A DNA stretch of 64,000 bases from Agromyces agglutinans (lineage in GTDB: Bacteria > Actinomycetota > Actinomycetes > Actinomycetales > Microbacteriaceae), in NCBI RefSeq assembly GCF_009647605.1, contig NZ_WJIF01000005.1, forward strand, positions 1 to 64,000, written 5' to 3'. The position numbers and the translations under genes were made by a program. Below are positions 45,505 through 53,877 of this stretch, in pieces (the first letter of the stretch is position 1; the number at the start of each line of letters is the position of its first letter). The notes under the pieces were generated by a model that saw nothing but the letters and a program-made list of their open reading frames with translations, did not search any database and had not been told where the DNA came from.

Positions 45505-46348
45505 GCGTATCGATGCGGCCCACCGACCGAGCCGGCAGGGTGGATTAGCCGCATTCTTTTCGACGACCCAACGCCTCCATCGGAAAAGCTCTACGACAGC
45601 AAGAGCCGCGACAATCGGTCCCCGCATAGTGGCAGTCCCGCGGTAGCCCCCCGTACTAACCATGCTCCTGCCGACCAGTAGTGTTCAGGCGCGGAGCGGG
45701 GACAAGCGGACGATTCAACGAACTGGTAGTGGCCACTGTTGCGCCAGCGCTGATCGGCGCTGTGGCATGCTCGGCACGACCGCCCGAAGTCAACCTGAAG
45801 ACAAACGATGCATGCACCTCGCCCGAGCCGACGCGAGCCGTCTGTGCTACCCGATAATCGTGGCTGCCAAAGCTCTCCAAGCGGCCTCCGGCGCAGCAGA
45901 GCCGGAGCCCATGAGCGGGGTTACTCCGAGATTCCGGGGGTCAATGCGACCCCACAACACAGTCGTCCGTGCGCCAGGTGAAGCTGAGCTCTTCGACGAT
46001 AACTATTGCCAGCGGCCAGACGCTATCGCATCGCACGTCACGGTATTGCGCGATTCTGACGTTCGCATCCGTTGAGACCCGTCCCACCATGGGGATGCAT
46101 CGGATCCGTGACCACCCGCTACACACAACTTGCCCCCCGTGGCCGCACCTCAGGCCTCGCGACAAGAGATCCGGTTCGAACCGTCGATACGCAGGCCACA
46201 CGTGTCGGCGAAGGCGATGGGCTGAAGGACCGGCACCGAACGAACTGAGGACGGATCCGCCCATTCCGACAAGAGCGACCGCGGTCACTGGCCCGCCCGA
46301 AACCGCCTGCCTGCCGGAGCCCCAGCTCACACTACCCAAACCCCTCGA
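45505..46348. other. About 0.85 kb without a supportable gene
   Basis: Both strands contain only short or mixed open frames with low-quality amino acid composition, no ribosome sites and no recognisable motifs. The sequence is less GC-rich than its flanks. It looks like the decayed edge of the insert that begins after the clp gene. No tRNA, integrase or direct repeat was seen. Confidence 0.5.
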
Positions 46349-46371
46349 ACGATATATCGTTGATATATCGT
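46349..46371 (+). promoter_or_regulatory. PadR-type autoregulatory operator
   Basis: ACGATATATCGT (46349-46360) is a perfect 12-bp palindrome; TTGATATATCGT (46360-46371) is a near copy sharing one base. This AT-rich pair stands 37 bases before the PadR gene and resembles the cGATATATCg sites typical of PadR autoregulation in actinobacteria. It probably overlaps the promoter -10. Confidence 0.75.
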
Positions 46372-46407
46372 CGCCACTGGGCGAGTACCCGTCACAGGGA
46401 GGTCATC

Positions 46408-46992
46408 ATGAGCGAATCATTCATGGGCAGCGGTTTCGGCAGCGGCTCGAGCAACTGGGGCCAAGGCCGAGGCATGGGCCCGGGCGGCCCGAACCTCTGG
46501 GAGGCCATGGACCAGCTCCGCGGCTTCTTCGAGCAGAAGGCCAGCAGCCCCCGCATGGCGCGCGGCGATGTGCGTGCGGCCGTGCTCGCCCTCCTCGCCG
46601 AGAAGCCGATGCACGGGTACCAGATCATCAGCGAGATCGCCGAGCGCAGCGGCGGCGCGTGGAAGCCGAGCGCCGGCTCGGTCTACCCCACGCTCCAGCT
46701 GCTCGCCGACGAGGGGCTCATCGCCGCCGAGGAGTCGCAGGGCCGCAAGACGTACTCGCTCACCGAAGCGGGCGAGGCCGAGGCCGAGGCATCCACCGAC
46801 CGTCAAGCGCCCTGGCAGACGCCGAGCTCACGTGAAGCCAGCCCGATGGGCGCGCTGCCGAAGGCGGGCATCGAGCTCGCGCAGGCGGCCGCGCAGGTGC
46901 AGCGCACGGGCACGCCCGAGCAGGTCAAGCAGGCGGTCGACGTGCTCGACGAGGCGCGTCGCCGGCTCTACTCGATCCTCGCCCAGGACTGA
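46408..46992 (+). CDS. PadR-family transcriptional regulator
   Basis: A 194-residue regulator. A Gly/Ser-rich N-terminal stretch of about 40 residues is unusual. The winged helix follows: DVRAAVLALLAEKPMHGYQIISEIAERSGGAWKPSAGSVYPTLQLLADEGLI in parts at about 55-105, with the wing QGRKTYSLTEAGEAEAE. A C-terminal helix (EQVKQAVDVLDEARRRLYSIL) serves for dimerisation. GGGAGGTCATC before the ATG is an excellent ribosome site. A PadR-type operator lies upstream. It is five bases from the AarF kinase gene, which it probably controls. Confidence 0.9.
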   Translation: MSESFMGSGFGSGSSNWGQGRGMGPGGPNLWEAMDQLRGFFEQKASSPRMARGDVRAAVLALLAEKPMHGYQIISEIAERSGGAWKPSAGSVYPTLQLLADEGLIAAEESQGRKTYSLTEAGEAEAEASTDRQAPWQTPSSREASPMGALPKAGIELAQAAAQVQRTGTPEQVKQAVDVLDEARRRLYSILAQD

Positions 46993-46997
46993 CCCCG

Positions 46998-48806
46998 GTG
47001 AGCTCGGGCGAGGCTGCGGCAGAGCCACGTCACGGCAGCAGCAGCGCGCACAGCAGGAGGGGCGAGACGCCCGACATAGGGAACACGCGCGCCCGCTACC
47101 GCCGCATCCTGCGCTTCGCGGCGCGTTACATGGTGCAGACGTGGTGGTTCGAGCTCGTGCTGCCGCGGTTCGGTCTGGCGAAGCTCGCGGCGCGAGGGCG
47201 GGCGGCGCGGTTGACGCGCATCGCGCAGCGCTTCCACGTGCTCGCGGTCGACCTCGGCGGCCTCATGATCAAGGTCGGCCAGTACCTGTCGTCGCGGCTC
47301 GACGTGCTGCCGCCCGAGATCACGCGCGAGCTCGCCGGGCTGCAGGACGAGGTGCCGCCCGTGCCGTTCGACGCGATCCGGCGGCTCGCCAAGGCCGAGC
47401 TGGGCATGCCGCTCGAGCGCGCCTACGCCTCGTTCGACCCGACGCCGCTCGCCGCGGCATCCCTCGGCCAGGCGCATCGCGCCCGTCTCTCGCCGCTCGA
47501 CGCCGCCGACGTCGGATACGACGAGGCGGTCGTCAAGGTGCAGCGACCCGGCATCGAGACCATCGTCGACGTCGACCTCGCGGCACTACGCCGCGTCGCC
47601 GGATGGCTCAGCCGCGTGCGATTCGTCGCGAGCCACGTCGACCTGCCCTCGCTCGTCGAGGAGTTCGCCGTCACGAGCCTGCAGGAGATCGACTACCTGC
47701 AGGAGGCGCGCAACGCCGAGCGGTTCGCCGAGAGCTTCGCCGGCGACCCCCGCGTCGCCGCGCCCGAAGTCGTCTGGGAGCGCACGACCCGCCGCGTGCT
47801 CACGCTCGCCGACGTGACGGCGATCAAGATCAACGACCGCGACGCACTGCTCGCCGCCGGCATCGACCCGAAGGCCGTCGCGAAGCAGTTCGCGGCCGTC
47901 ATGTTCGACCAGCTGTTCCGCGACGGCTACTTCCACGCCGATCCGCACCCCGGCAACATCTTCGTCACGCCGGTCGCGCAGCATTCGAAGAGCGACACGG
48001 ATGCCTCGGCGGCGAGCTCGCCCGCTCCGTCGGGCGCTGCCCCCGCCTGGCGGCTCACCTTCATCGACTTCGGCATGATGGGCGAGGTGCCCGACGGGCT
48101 GCGCCGCGGCCTGCAGCAGCTCATGCTCGCGGTCGCCGCGCGCGACGGCAAGCGCCTGGTCGAGAGCATCCGCGGGGTGGGCATCCTGCTGCCTTCGGCC
48201 GAGACGGCGGAGCTCGAACGGGCGATGTCCGAGCTGTTCGCGCGCTTCGGCGGCATGGGTCTCGCCGAGGTCGCGCAGGTCGACGAGCGGGAGCTGCGCA
48301 GCTTCGCGCTCGAGTTCGGCGAGGTCATTCGGGCGCTGCCGTTCCAGCTGCCCGAGAACTTCCTGCTCATCATCCGCGCGATGTCGCTGACGTCGGGCCT
48401 GTGCAGCTCGCTCGACCCCGACTTCAACATGTGGGACGCCGTCGAGCCCTACGCCGCCGGCCTCCTGCGCGACGAGCGCGGCAACCTCGTGCAATCGTTC
48501 GCGCAGCAGGCGCTGTCGATCGGCGCCACCGTCGCGCGACTGCCGCAGCGCCTCGACGCGCTCGCCGACCGCATCGAAGAGGGACGCCTCGTCGCGAACT
48601 CGCCGAGAATCGAGCAGCGGATGACCCGCCTCGAGCGCACCGCGCGGCGCATCGTGTCGGCCGTGCTGTTCGTCGGCCTGTTCATCGGAGGCATCCTGCT
48701 TCGCGTGGATGAACCGGTCTGGGGCGGCGTGCTGATCGCGGTGTCGGCGGTGCCGCTGCTGCACGCGGTGTTCGCGGGGGTGTTCGCGCGGCGCGGGCCG
48801 CGGTGA
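46998..48806 (+). CDS. AarF/ABC1/UbiB-family atypical kinase
   Basis: A 602-residue membrane-associated atypical kinase. The family-defining KxGQ motif is in MIKVGQYLSSR (about 90-100), the Ala-rich loop in AAASLGQAHRA (about 150-160), the Lys strand VVKVQRPG, the ExxN-like YLQEARNAERF, the catalytic YFHADPHPGNIF and the metal-binding FIDFGMMG. Two hydrophobic segments near the C-terminus (about 550-595) anchor it. A Ser/Ala/Pro insertion lies between the DPHPGN and DFG motifs. UbiB-type proteins support quinone and lipid metabolism. Starts at GTG five bases after the PadR stop, so it is in the PadR operon. Confidence 0.92.
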   Translation: MSSGEAAAEPRHGSSSAHSRRGETPDIGNTRARYRRILRFAARYMVQTWWFELVLPRFGLAKLAARGRAARLTRIAQRFHVLAVDLGGLMIKVGQYLSSRLDVLPPEITRELAGLQDEVPPVPFDAIRRLAKAELGMPLERAYASFDPTPLAAASLGQAHRARLSPLDAADVGYDEAVVKVQRPGIETIVDVDLAALRRVAGWLSRVRFVASHVDLPSLVEEFAVTSLQEIDYLQEARNAERFAESFAGDPRVAAPEVVWERTTRRVLTLADVTAIKINDRDALLAAGIDPKAVAKQFAAVMFDQLFRDGYFHADPHPGNIFVTPVAQHSKSDTDASAASSPAPSGAAPAWRLTFIDFGMMGEVPDGLRRGLQQLMLAVAARDGKRLVESIRGVGILLPSAETAELERAMSELFARFGGMGLAEVAQVDERELRSFALEFGEVIRALPFQLPENFLLIIRAMSLTSGLCSSLDPDFNMWDAVEPYAAGLLRDERGNLVQSFAQQALSIGATVARLPQRLDALADRIEEGRLVANSPRIEQRMTRLERTARRIVSAVLFVGLFIGGILLRVDEPVWGGVLIAVSAVPLLHAVFAGVFARRGPR

Positions 48807-48877
48807 GGTCAGCTCCCGCGGTCTGGGCCTCGAGAAAGCGCTGGGCGTCGGTCTGAGATCGGGCGCTCAGAGGGCCA

Positions 48878-49693
48878 TCAGACCCGTGGCACCATCTCGG
48901 GGAGCGCCATGCACACCGCGTGGTACGTGAGCTCGTGCGTTCCGCGCGTCGGCACGTGGGGGGCGAACAAGATCTCGGTGTACGGGTCCTCGAGCGGCAC
49001 ACCCGTGAGGTACACGGTCCCCTCGGCATCCGCCATCGGGTCGTACCCGTCGGCCCTCCAGAACGACATGGCCAGATTCGAAAGAAGAGGATCAGCGCGG
49101 GCTCCCCTCTCCTCTGCGCGAATGGTGACGACGGGTGCCACGCCCCGTACTCCGCCGGCGCGGATACAGGACTCGCGCCTGACCTCGGGTTCGCCGAGCG
49201 GGGTGAGCTGGAGGCGCTCGGTCATCCATTCGAGGTGGGCGATGCCGTCGGCCTCGACAGCCGCGTCATCCAGCGATTCCTCGAAGGCGATGACGGCATC
49301 CTGCTCGACGATCCTGACGACACTCGCGACGGAGAAGATCGACGGCGAACCGAGGAGCAGGCACACCGCCGCGGTCACGAGCGGAGCCCAGCGAAGTCGT
49401 CGGCCCGTCTTGGCCAGGTGACGTCGGCGGATGATCCAGCCGACGATCACGGCGAGCGGCACGCCCACCGCGAAGCACATCGACACGATCATGCCCGCGA
49501 GGTACGCCGAGGAGCCCAGGTCGTGGAACACGAATCGGGCCGCGTTGTCCAGGAACACGACGCAGCCCACGAGCAGCGACGCCACGACCCCGAGCGAGAC
49601 CCACACGGCGGCGGCTCTTCCGCTCTTCGGCGGCGGAGTGCTGTCGTCGTGCTGCTCGGATGCCTCGCTCGACTCGAGGTGTTGGTCCGTCAC
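48878..49693 (-). CDS. Membrane protein of unknown function
   Basis: A 271-residue protein. After a hydrophilic, acidic start (about 1-28) come three hydrophobic segments (about 28-52, 60-88, 100-122). The C-terminal 150 residues form an extracytoplasmic domain with two clear Cys residues (SCIRAG and AVCMAL), perhaps a disulfide. The GTG start has GAGAGGAAG in front. No family recognised. Confidence 0.7.
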   Translation of the reverse strand: MTDQHLESSEASEQHDDSTPPPKSGRAAAVWVSLGVVASLLVGCVVFLDNAARFVFHDLGSSAYLAGMIVSMCFAVGVPLAVIVGWIIRRRHLAKTGRRLRWAPLVTAAVCLLLGSPSIFSVASVVRIVEQDAVIAFEESLDDAAVEADGIAHLEWMTERLQLTPLGEPEVRRESCIRAGGVRGVAPVVTIRAEERGARADPLLSNLAMSFWRADGYDPMADAEGTVYLTGVPLEDPYTEILFAPHVPTRGTHELTYHAVCMALPEMVPRV

Positions 49694-49850
49694 GGCGCTT
49701 CCTCTCGACGCCGAGCCAGGCGCCCGTGCGGTGGATCGACGGTAGCAGGCACGCGCCAGGCCAGGCCCCCGCGCACGTGTCGATCGCGGCCCCCCTCGAT
49801 CGTTCATCACCTGAGGGGCCGCATCGGGTGGCCTCGGAACGGAGCGAACG

Positions 49851-50009
49851 ATGACCACCATCACCGCGTTCGAGAGCGTCACGCTCGACGGCGTCATGCA
49901 GGCGCCCGGACGACCAGACGAAGACACCAGGGGCGGCTTCGCCCACGGCTCGCAGCAGGCGATGCCGACCACGACGGGCGTGATCATCGCCCAGTACGCT
50001 GTGCGGTGA
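49851..50009 (+). pseudogene. Truncated dihydrofolate-reductase-family (RibD C-terminal-like) remnant
   Basis: 52 codons. The opening MTTITAFESVTLDGVMQAPGRPDEDTRGGFAHG (in pieces) is the typical N-terminus of the stand-alone RibD/DHFR-like proteins found beside YCII and ECF42 genes, which are normally about 180-200 residues. After residue 33 the similarity stops and the frame ends at 50009, just before the YCII gene. So this is an internally deleted or truncated gene rather than a functional enzyme. Confidence 0.65.
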
Positions 50010-50022
50010 GCGGAGGTCGATC

Positions 50023-50403
50023 ATGCGATACACGCTGCTGCTGCACTACTCCGAGGAGTCGCCCGAGTCGCTCGGCGAGGAGGCGCTCGCCGAGGGGATG
50101 CGCCGCATGGCCGCCTTCGCGGCGACCCTGCACGACGCCGGAGTGCTGCTGAGCGCCGAGGTGCTCCAGCCGAGCGAGACGACGACGACCCTCCGCCGAG
50201 ACGCCGATCGACTCCAGGTGCAGGACGGCCCGTTCGTCGACGCGAAGGTGCAACTGGGCGGCACCATCGTCATCGACGTGCCCGACCTCGACGCCGCGCT
50301 CGAGTGGGCCTCGCAGGCGCCCGCGCTCGATTGGGGCGGGGTGGTCGAGGTTCGCCCGGGCGCCGTGCACACGGTCGACGGGTCGTGGGTGCCCAACCGG
50401 TGA
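50023..50403 (+). CDS. YCII/DGPF-domain protein, ECF42 partner
   Basis: A 126-residue protein with the YCII-like fold and the DGPFVDAK signature (about 68-75) of DGPF proteins. Such genes habitually precede ECF42 sigma factor genes, as here. Its stop codon overlaps the start of the sigma factor (TGATG), so the two are translationally coupled. Its role in sigma factor control is suspected but not established in the family. Confidence 0.88.
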   Translation: MRYTLLLHYSEESPESLGEEALAEGMRRMAAFAATLHDAGVLLSAEVLQPSETTTTLRRDADRLQVQDGPFVDAKVQLGGTIVIDVPDLDAALEWASQAPALDWGGVVEVRPGAVHTVDGSWVPNR

Positions 50404-51737
50404 TGGATGCCGCGGGGTCGGGTTCGGGCGGTGGCTCGAGCCCTCCCGCGGGGTCGGGAGGACGCGACGGCGGGGGCTCGCCCGCGGGTCTGCCGACGGG
50501 CGCGCCCGCCGGCCCGCCCATCGTCTCGCCCGACCGTGCGATCGCGTACTCGGCCGCGGCACATGCCGCCCGCGATTCGTATGGACGGCTCGTCGCCGTG
50601 CTCGCCGCGAACACCGGCGACCTCGCCCTCGCCGAGGACGCCCTCGCCGACGCCTTCACCACGGCGCTCGAACGGTGGCCGGCGAGTGGCATCCCGGACA
50701 ACCCGGAAGGCTGGCTGATCACCGTGGCCCGCAATCGGCAGCGCGACGTGTGGAAGTCGGCGGCGGCGCGCGCGAGCGCGCCGCTCGACCTGGCGACGAC
50801 GGATTTCGCCGAACCGTTCGACGCCTTCGACGCGGTCGACCCGCTGCGCATCCCCGACCGGCGGCTCGAGCTGTGCTTCACGTGCGCGCACCCGGCGATC
50901 GACGAGGCGGCGCGCACGCCGCTGATGCTGCAGGCGGTGCTCGGATTCGACGCCGCGCACATCGCCGCCGCGTACGCGGTGCCGACCGCGACCATGGCGC
51001 AGCGGCTGACCCGGGCGAAGCGACGCATCGCCCGCGCGCGCATCCCGTTCGTCGTGCCCGACCGCCGTGACCTGCCCGAGCGGCTTCCGGCCGTGCTGGA
51101 GGCGGTCTACGGCTGCGCGGCGATCACGTGGCGCGACGACGCCGACTCGCTCGCGGGCGAGGCGCGCCACCTCGCGGTGACCCTCGCCGGCCTCCTCGAG
51201 CGCGAACCCGAGGCGTGGGCGCTCGCCGCCCTCGTGACGCTGTCGCTCGCGCCGCCGCGGTCGGGGCCGTACGTGCCGCTCGAGGAGCAGTCGCCGGCCT
51301 CGTGGGATGCGCCGCTCATCGACGAGGGCGAGGCCTATCTGCGGCGAGCGGCCGCGTTGCGGGGCGGGGCTGCGCCGGGGCGGTTCGAGCTCGAAGCGGC
51401 CATCCAGGCCGTGCACCTCGACCGGCGCCGCACCGGCACCGTCGACTGGGCCGCGCTCCGCACGCTCTACTCGGCGCTGCTCGCGGTCGCACCGAGCCTC
51501 GGCGCGCGAGTCGCGGCCGCCGCCGTCATCGGTCGAACGGATGGCCCGGCCGCCGGTCTCGCGGCGCTTCCGGCCGGCGGCGAGGGATTCCAGCCGTGGT
51601 GGGCGACGCGGGCCGACCTGCTGCGCCGCGCTGGCGACGAGGTCGACTCGGATGCCGCGTACGCCCACGCGATCGAACTGGCGCGGGACCCCGACGTGCG
51701 CGCGTTCCTCGCGGAGCGGCGGAGCGAGCTGCGGTGA
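50403..51737 (+). CDS. ECF42-type RNA polymerase sigma factor with C-terminal extension
   Basis: A 444-residue sigma factor. A Gly/Ser/Pro-rich N-terminus of about 40 residues precedes the core. Sigma region 2 is recognisable as DSYGRLVAVLAANTGDLALAEDALADAFTTALERWP and NPEGWLITVARNRQRDVWKS (split pieces, about 60-125), region 4 as FDAAHIAAAYAVPTATMAQRLTRAKRRIAR (about 180-210). The long C-terminal half with TPR-like helices (AYAHAIELARDPDVRAFL) is the hallmark of the ECF42 group. No anti-sigma gene is nearby; the YCII gene is coupled upstream. Confidence 0.9.
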   Translation: MDAAGSGSGGGSSPPAGSGGRDGGGSPAGLPTGAPAGPPIVSPDRAIAYSAAAHAARDSYGRLVAVLAANTGDLALAEDALADAFTTALERWPASGIPDNPEGWLITVARNRQRDVWKSAAARASAPLDLATTDFAEPFDAFDAVDPLRIPDRRLELCFTCAHPAIDEAARTPLMLQAVLGFDAAHIAAAYAVPTATMAQRLTRAKRRIARARIPFVVPDRRDLPERLPAVLEAVYGCAAITWRDDADSLAGEARHLAVTLAGLLEREPEAWALAALVTLSLAPPRSGPYVPLEEQSPASWDAPLIDEGEAYLRRAAALRGGAAPGRFELEAAIQAVHLDRRRTGTVDWAALRTLYSALLAVAPSLGARVAAAAVIGRTDGPAAGLAALPAGGEGFQPWWATRADLLRRAGDEVDSDAAYAHAIELARDPDVRAFLAERRSELR

Positions 51738-51826
51738 TCTGAGGCCGGTGGACCCCGGTCGGATCGCCGGGGGGTCGAGTAAGGCGCGACGCCGGCGCTC
51801 GCCGCTGAGTGCCCGCCGCCGCGCGG

Positions 51827-52156
51827 TCAACCGACCGTCGGCCCCCGCCGGCCGAGTTCGGCGACGAGCGCGCGTTGGAACGCCTCCTCGTCGGGCGACC
51901 CGATCCCGTAGCCGCCTGCCATGCGCGCGGCCCGGGCCTGGAAGAAGAGCGTCGCCCGGATGTCCTCGACCGAGACCTCGTCGAGACCGCGACGCTCCCA
52001 CGCGGCACGCACCGGCACGACGATGTGGCGGAACAGGGACTCCGGCGTGCGCTCGCCCGTCGACCTGCCGACCCAGGCGTAGCCGTCGAAGGTGTGGGCG
52101 AAGTCGTTCCACGCTTCGAAGGTCATCGCGTCGCTGTCGGGCACGGGCACGGGCAT
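51827..52156 (-). CDS. Small uncharacterised protein
   Basis: A 109-residue protein with the sequence AWNDFAHTFDGYAWVG near its start and a helical C-terminus. No family recognised and no clear ribosome site; GAAGGA abuts the ATG at 52156 and an internal ATG 10 codons later is an alternative start. Believed coding because of steady codon use and an antisense position between two well-supported genes. Confidence 0.55.
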   Translation of the reverse strand: MPVPVPDSDAMTFEAWNDFAHTFDGYAWVGRSTGERTPESLFRHIVVPVRAAWERRGLDEVSVEDIRATLFFQARAARMAGGYGIGSPDEEAFQRALVAELGRRGPTVG

Positions 52157-52312
52157 TCCTTCACGATAGCGACGCGAGAGCGACGGATGCCACGGCCCAT
52201 CGACTACTCCTCCACAGGGGTGCTCCTGGCAGATTCATCCACAGGCAAATCCCTGATCAATCGTGGTTTCGTGACCGCGACGAATGTCGGTGGGTGGGTG
52301 CAGGATCGAAGC

Positions 52313-53824
52313 ATGGAACAGCTCCCGACCCCAACCCCGCGTGCATCGCTCGCGGGCCTCGCCGCGCTCGAGCGCGATGTCGCGGTGCTCGGCGAGCAGT
52401 GGGTGGGCGCGATGCCGGCGTGGGGCGCCACGGCGGGGTCGGCGCAGGTCGAGGTCGAGCAGATGAGCGATCCCGGCCTGATGCGGGTCGTCGACGCGCT
52501 CGCGAGGGTCCGGCGCGATGCCGATGCGATGCTCGCGAGGGTCGCGGCCGAGGTGGCGAAGCGATCCGGGCCCGAGTTCGGCGACCTCGGGTTCGCGAAG
52601 GCGCAGGGCTTCCACAACCCGACGCGGCTGCTGGCCGCGTCCACCGGGGCATCCCGTGCCGACGCGTCGCGACTGATCGCGGTCGGCACCGCGACGGCGC
52701 AGCGTCAGACGTTCAGCGGCGAGCGCCTGCCTTCGCGGCATCCGCATGTCGCGGCAGCCGTCGAGGCGGCGACTATCGGTCTCGAGGCGGCATCAGCGAT
52801 CGTATCGATGCTCGAGCGGGCGTCGGCGCGAGCCGAGGTGGGCCACGTCGACGTCGTCGAGGCGGCGCTCGTCGACCTCGCCGGGCGGGTTCCGCTCGAG
52901 ACGCTCATGCGCGGGATCCGCGAGGCGGAGGCACGCCTCGACCCTGACGGCGTCGAGCCGCGCGAAGACCTGCTCCGCATGGAGCGTTCGCTGACGATGC
53001 GCGAAGACGGCCGTGGCATGGTGCACCTGCACGCGCGACTCGACCCCGAGAGCGCCGCCCCGGTGAAGTCGGCCATCGAGGCGCTCGTGAGCGATGCACT
53101 GCGCCGACGCGAGCCAGGCGCGGGCGACTCCGCCGCAGGTGGTCCCGCCGCAGGTGGTCTCGGTGCGAGCGGTCTCGGTGCGGGCGGTCTCGGTGCGAGC
53201 GGTCTCGGTGCGGACGCTCTCGCTGCCATCGCCGACGACCGGCGGTCGATCCCGCAGATCCAGGCCGACGCGCTCGCCGCGCTCGCTCGCCACACACTGG
53301 GCTGCGCCGAAACGCTCACGCCGCTCGCGAAGACCACGGTCATCGTTCGCGTCGACCTCGACACGCTCGTCACCGGGCTGGGGCCCGCGCGCATCGACGG
53401 CCTCGACGAGCCCATCTCGGCGGCCACGGCGCGACGTATGGCCGCCGACGCCGAGATCATCCCGGCGGTGTTCGGCGGCGACAGCATCCCGCTCGACCTC
53501 GGACGGGCTGCCCGGCTGTTCACGAAGGCGCAACGACTCGCCCTCGGCGAGCGCGACGGCGGCTGCGCCGCATGCGGCCAGAACATCGGCTACGTCGAAG
53601 CCCACCACATCAGCTGGTGGGAACGAGATACCGGCCCGACCGACCTCTCGAACGGGGTGCTGCTCTGCGGCTTCTGCCACCACACGGTGCATCGCGAGGG
53701 GTGGAGCATCCACGCGAGCCCGAGCGAGGTGTGGTTCATTCCGCCGCCGCACGTCGACCCGGCGCAGGTTCCACGGCTCGGCGGGCGGGCGCGCTTCGCG
53801 CTGCGCGAGGCGCGGGCGGCATGA
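52313..53824 (+). CDS. DUF222/HNH endonuclease-like protein
   Basis: A 503-residue protein of the actinobacterial DUF222 + HNH family. The DUF222 helices occupy about 60-290. A low-complexity Gly/Ala/Leu linker (about 275-305) is built from 15-bp DNA repeats. The HNH nuclease comes at the end: CAACGQNIGYVEAHHISWWERDTGPTDLSNGVLLCGFCHHTVH in parts at about 422-465, with zinc-binding Cys pairs and His-His. The ATG at 52313 has AGGATCG in front. Many copies occur in relatives, with unknown role; DNA binding and cleavage is inferred. Confidence 0.9.
   Translation: MEQLPTPTPRASLAGLAALERDVAVLGEQWVGAMPAWGATAGSAQVEVEQMSDPGLMRVVDALARVRRDADAMLARVAAEVAKRSGPEFGDLGFAKAQGFHNPTRLLAASTGASRADASRLIAVGTATAQRQTFSGERLPSRHPHVAAAVEAATIGLEAASAIVSMLERASARAEVGHVDVVEAALVDLAGRVPLETLMRGIREAEARLDPDGVEPREDLLRMERSLTMREDGRGMVHLHARLDPESAAPVKSAIEALVSDALRRREPGAGDSAAGGPAAGGLGASGLGAGGLGASGLGADALAAIADDRRSIPQIQADALAALARHTLGCAETLTPLAKTTVIVRVDLDTLVTGLGPARIDGLDEPISAATARRMAADAEIIPAVFGGDSIPLDLGRAARLFTKAQRLALGERDGGCAACGQNIGYVEAHHISWWERDTGPTDLSNGVLLCGFCHHTVHREGWSIHASPSEVWFIPPPHVDPAQVPRLGGRARFALREARAA
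53130..53215 (+). repeat. Tandem repeats encoding the DUF222-HNH linker
   Basis: Two copies of CCGCCGCAGGTGGT-type units (about 53130-53158) are followed by four 15-bp units GGTCTCGGTGCGAGC (53156-53215, with one to two substitutions). They encode a GLGAS-type linker. Copy number probably varies between strains through slippage. Confidence 0.75.
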
Positions 53825-53877
53825 GGGCCCGTTCGTGCTGCGTGATGACTCCCGGCGAAGGGCCCGGACCCGCCGCC

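Noticed and set aside
45662..46075. Possible 137-residue gene in the decayed part of the insert
   Set aside because: No ribosome site, mixed composition with scattered Cys, and opposing frames of equal quality; not supportable.
46170..46185. A second GGTTCGAACC, considered as a tRNA-derived attachment site of the insert
   Set aside because: No other tRNA arms, no second copy at the left edge of the insert and no integrase.
45941..46339. Possible 132-residue minus-strand gene upstream of padR
   Set aside because: Ends and starts without signals and overlaps an equally poor frame on the other strand.
46568..48712. A 714-codon frame overlapping padR and the AarF kinase gene
   Set aside because: Shifted frame of real genes, Arg/Pro/Ala-rich without motifs.
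53156..53215. Short tandem repeats considered as a CRISPR array
   Set aside because: Units are directly adjacent with no spacers and are in frame within a coding region.
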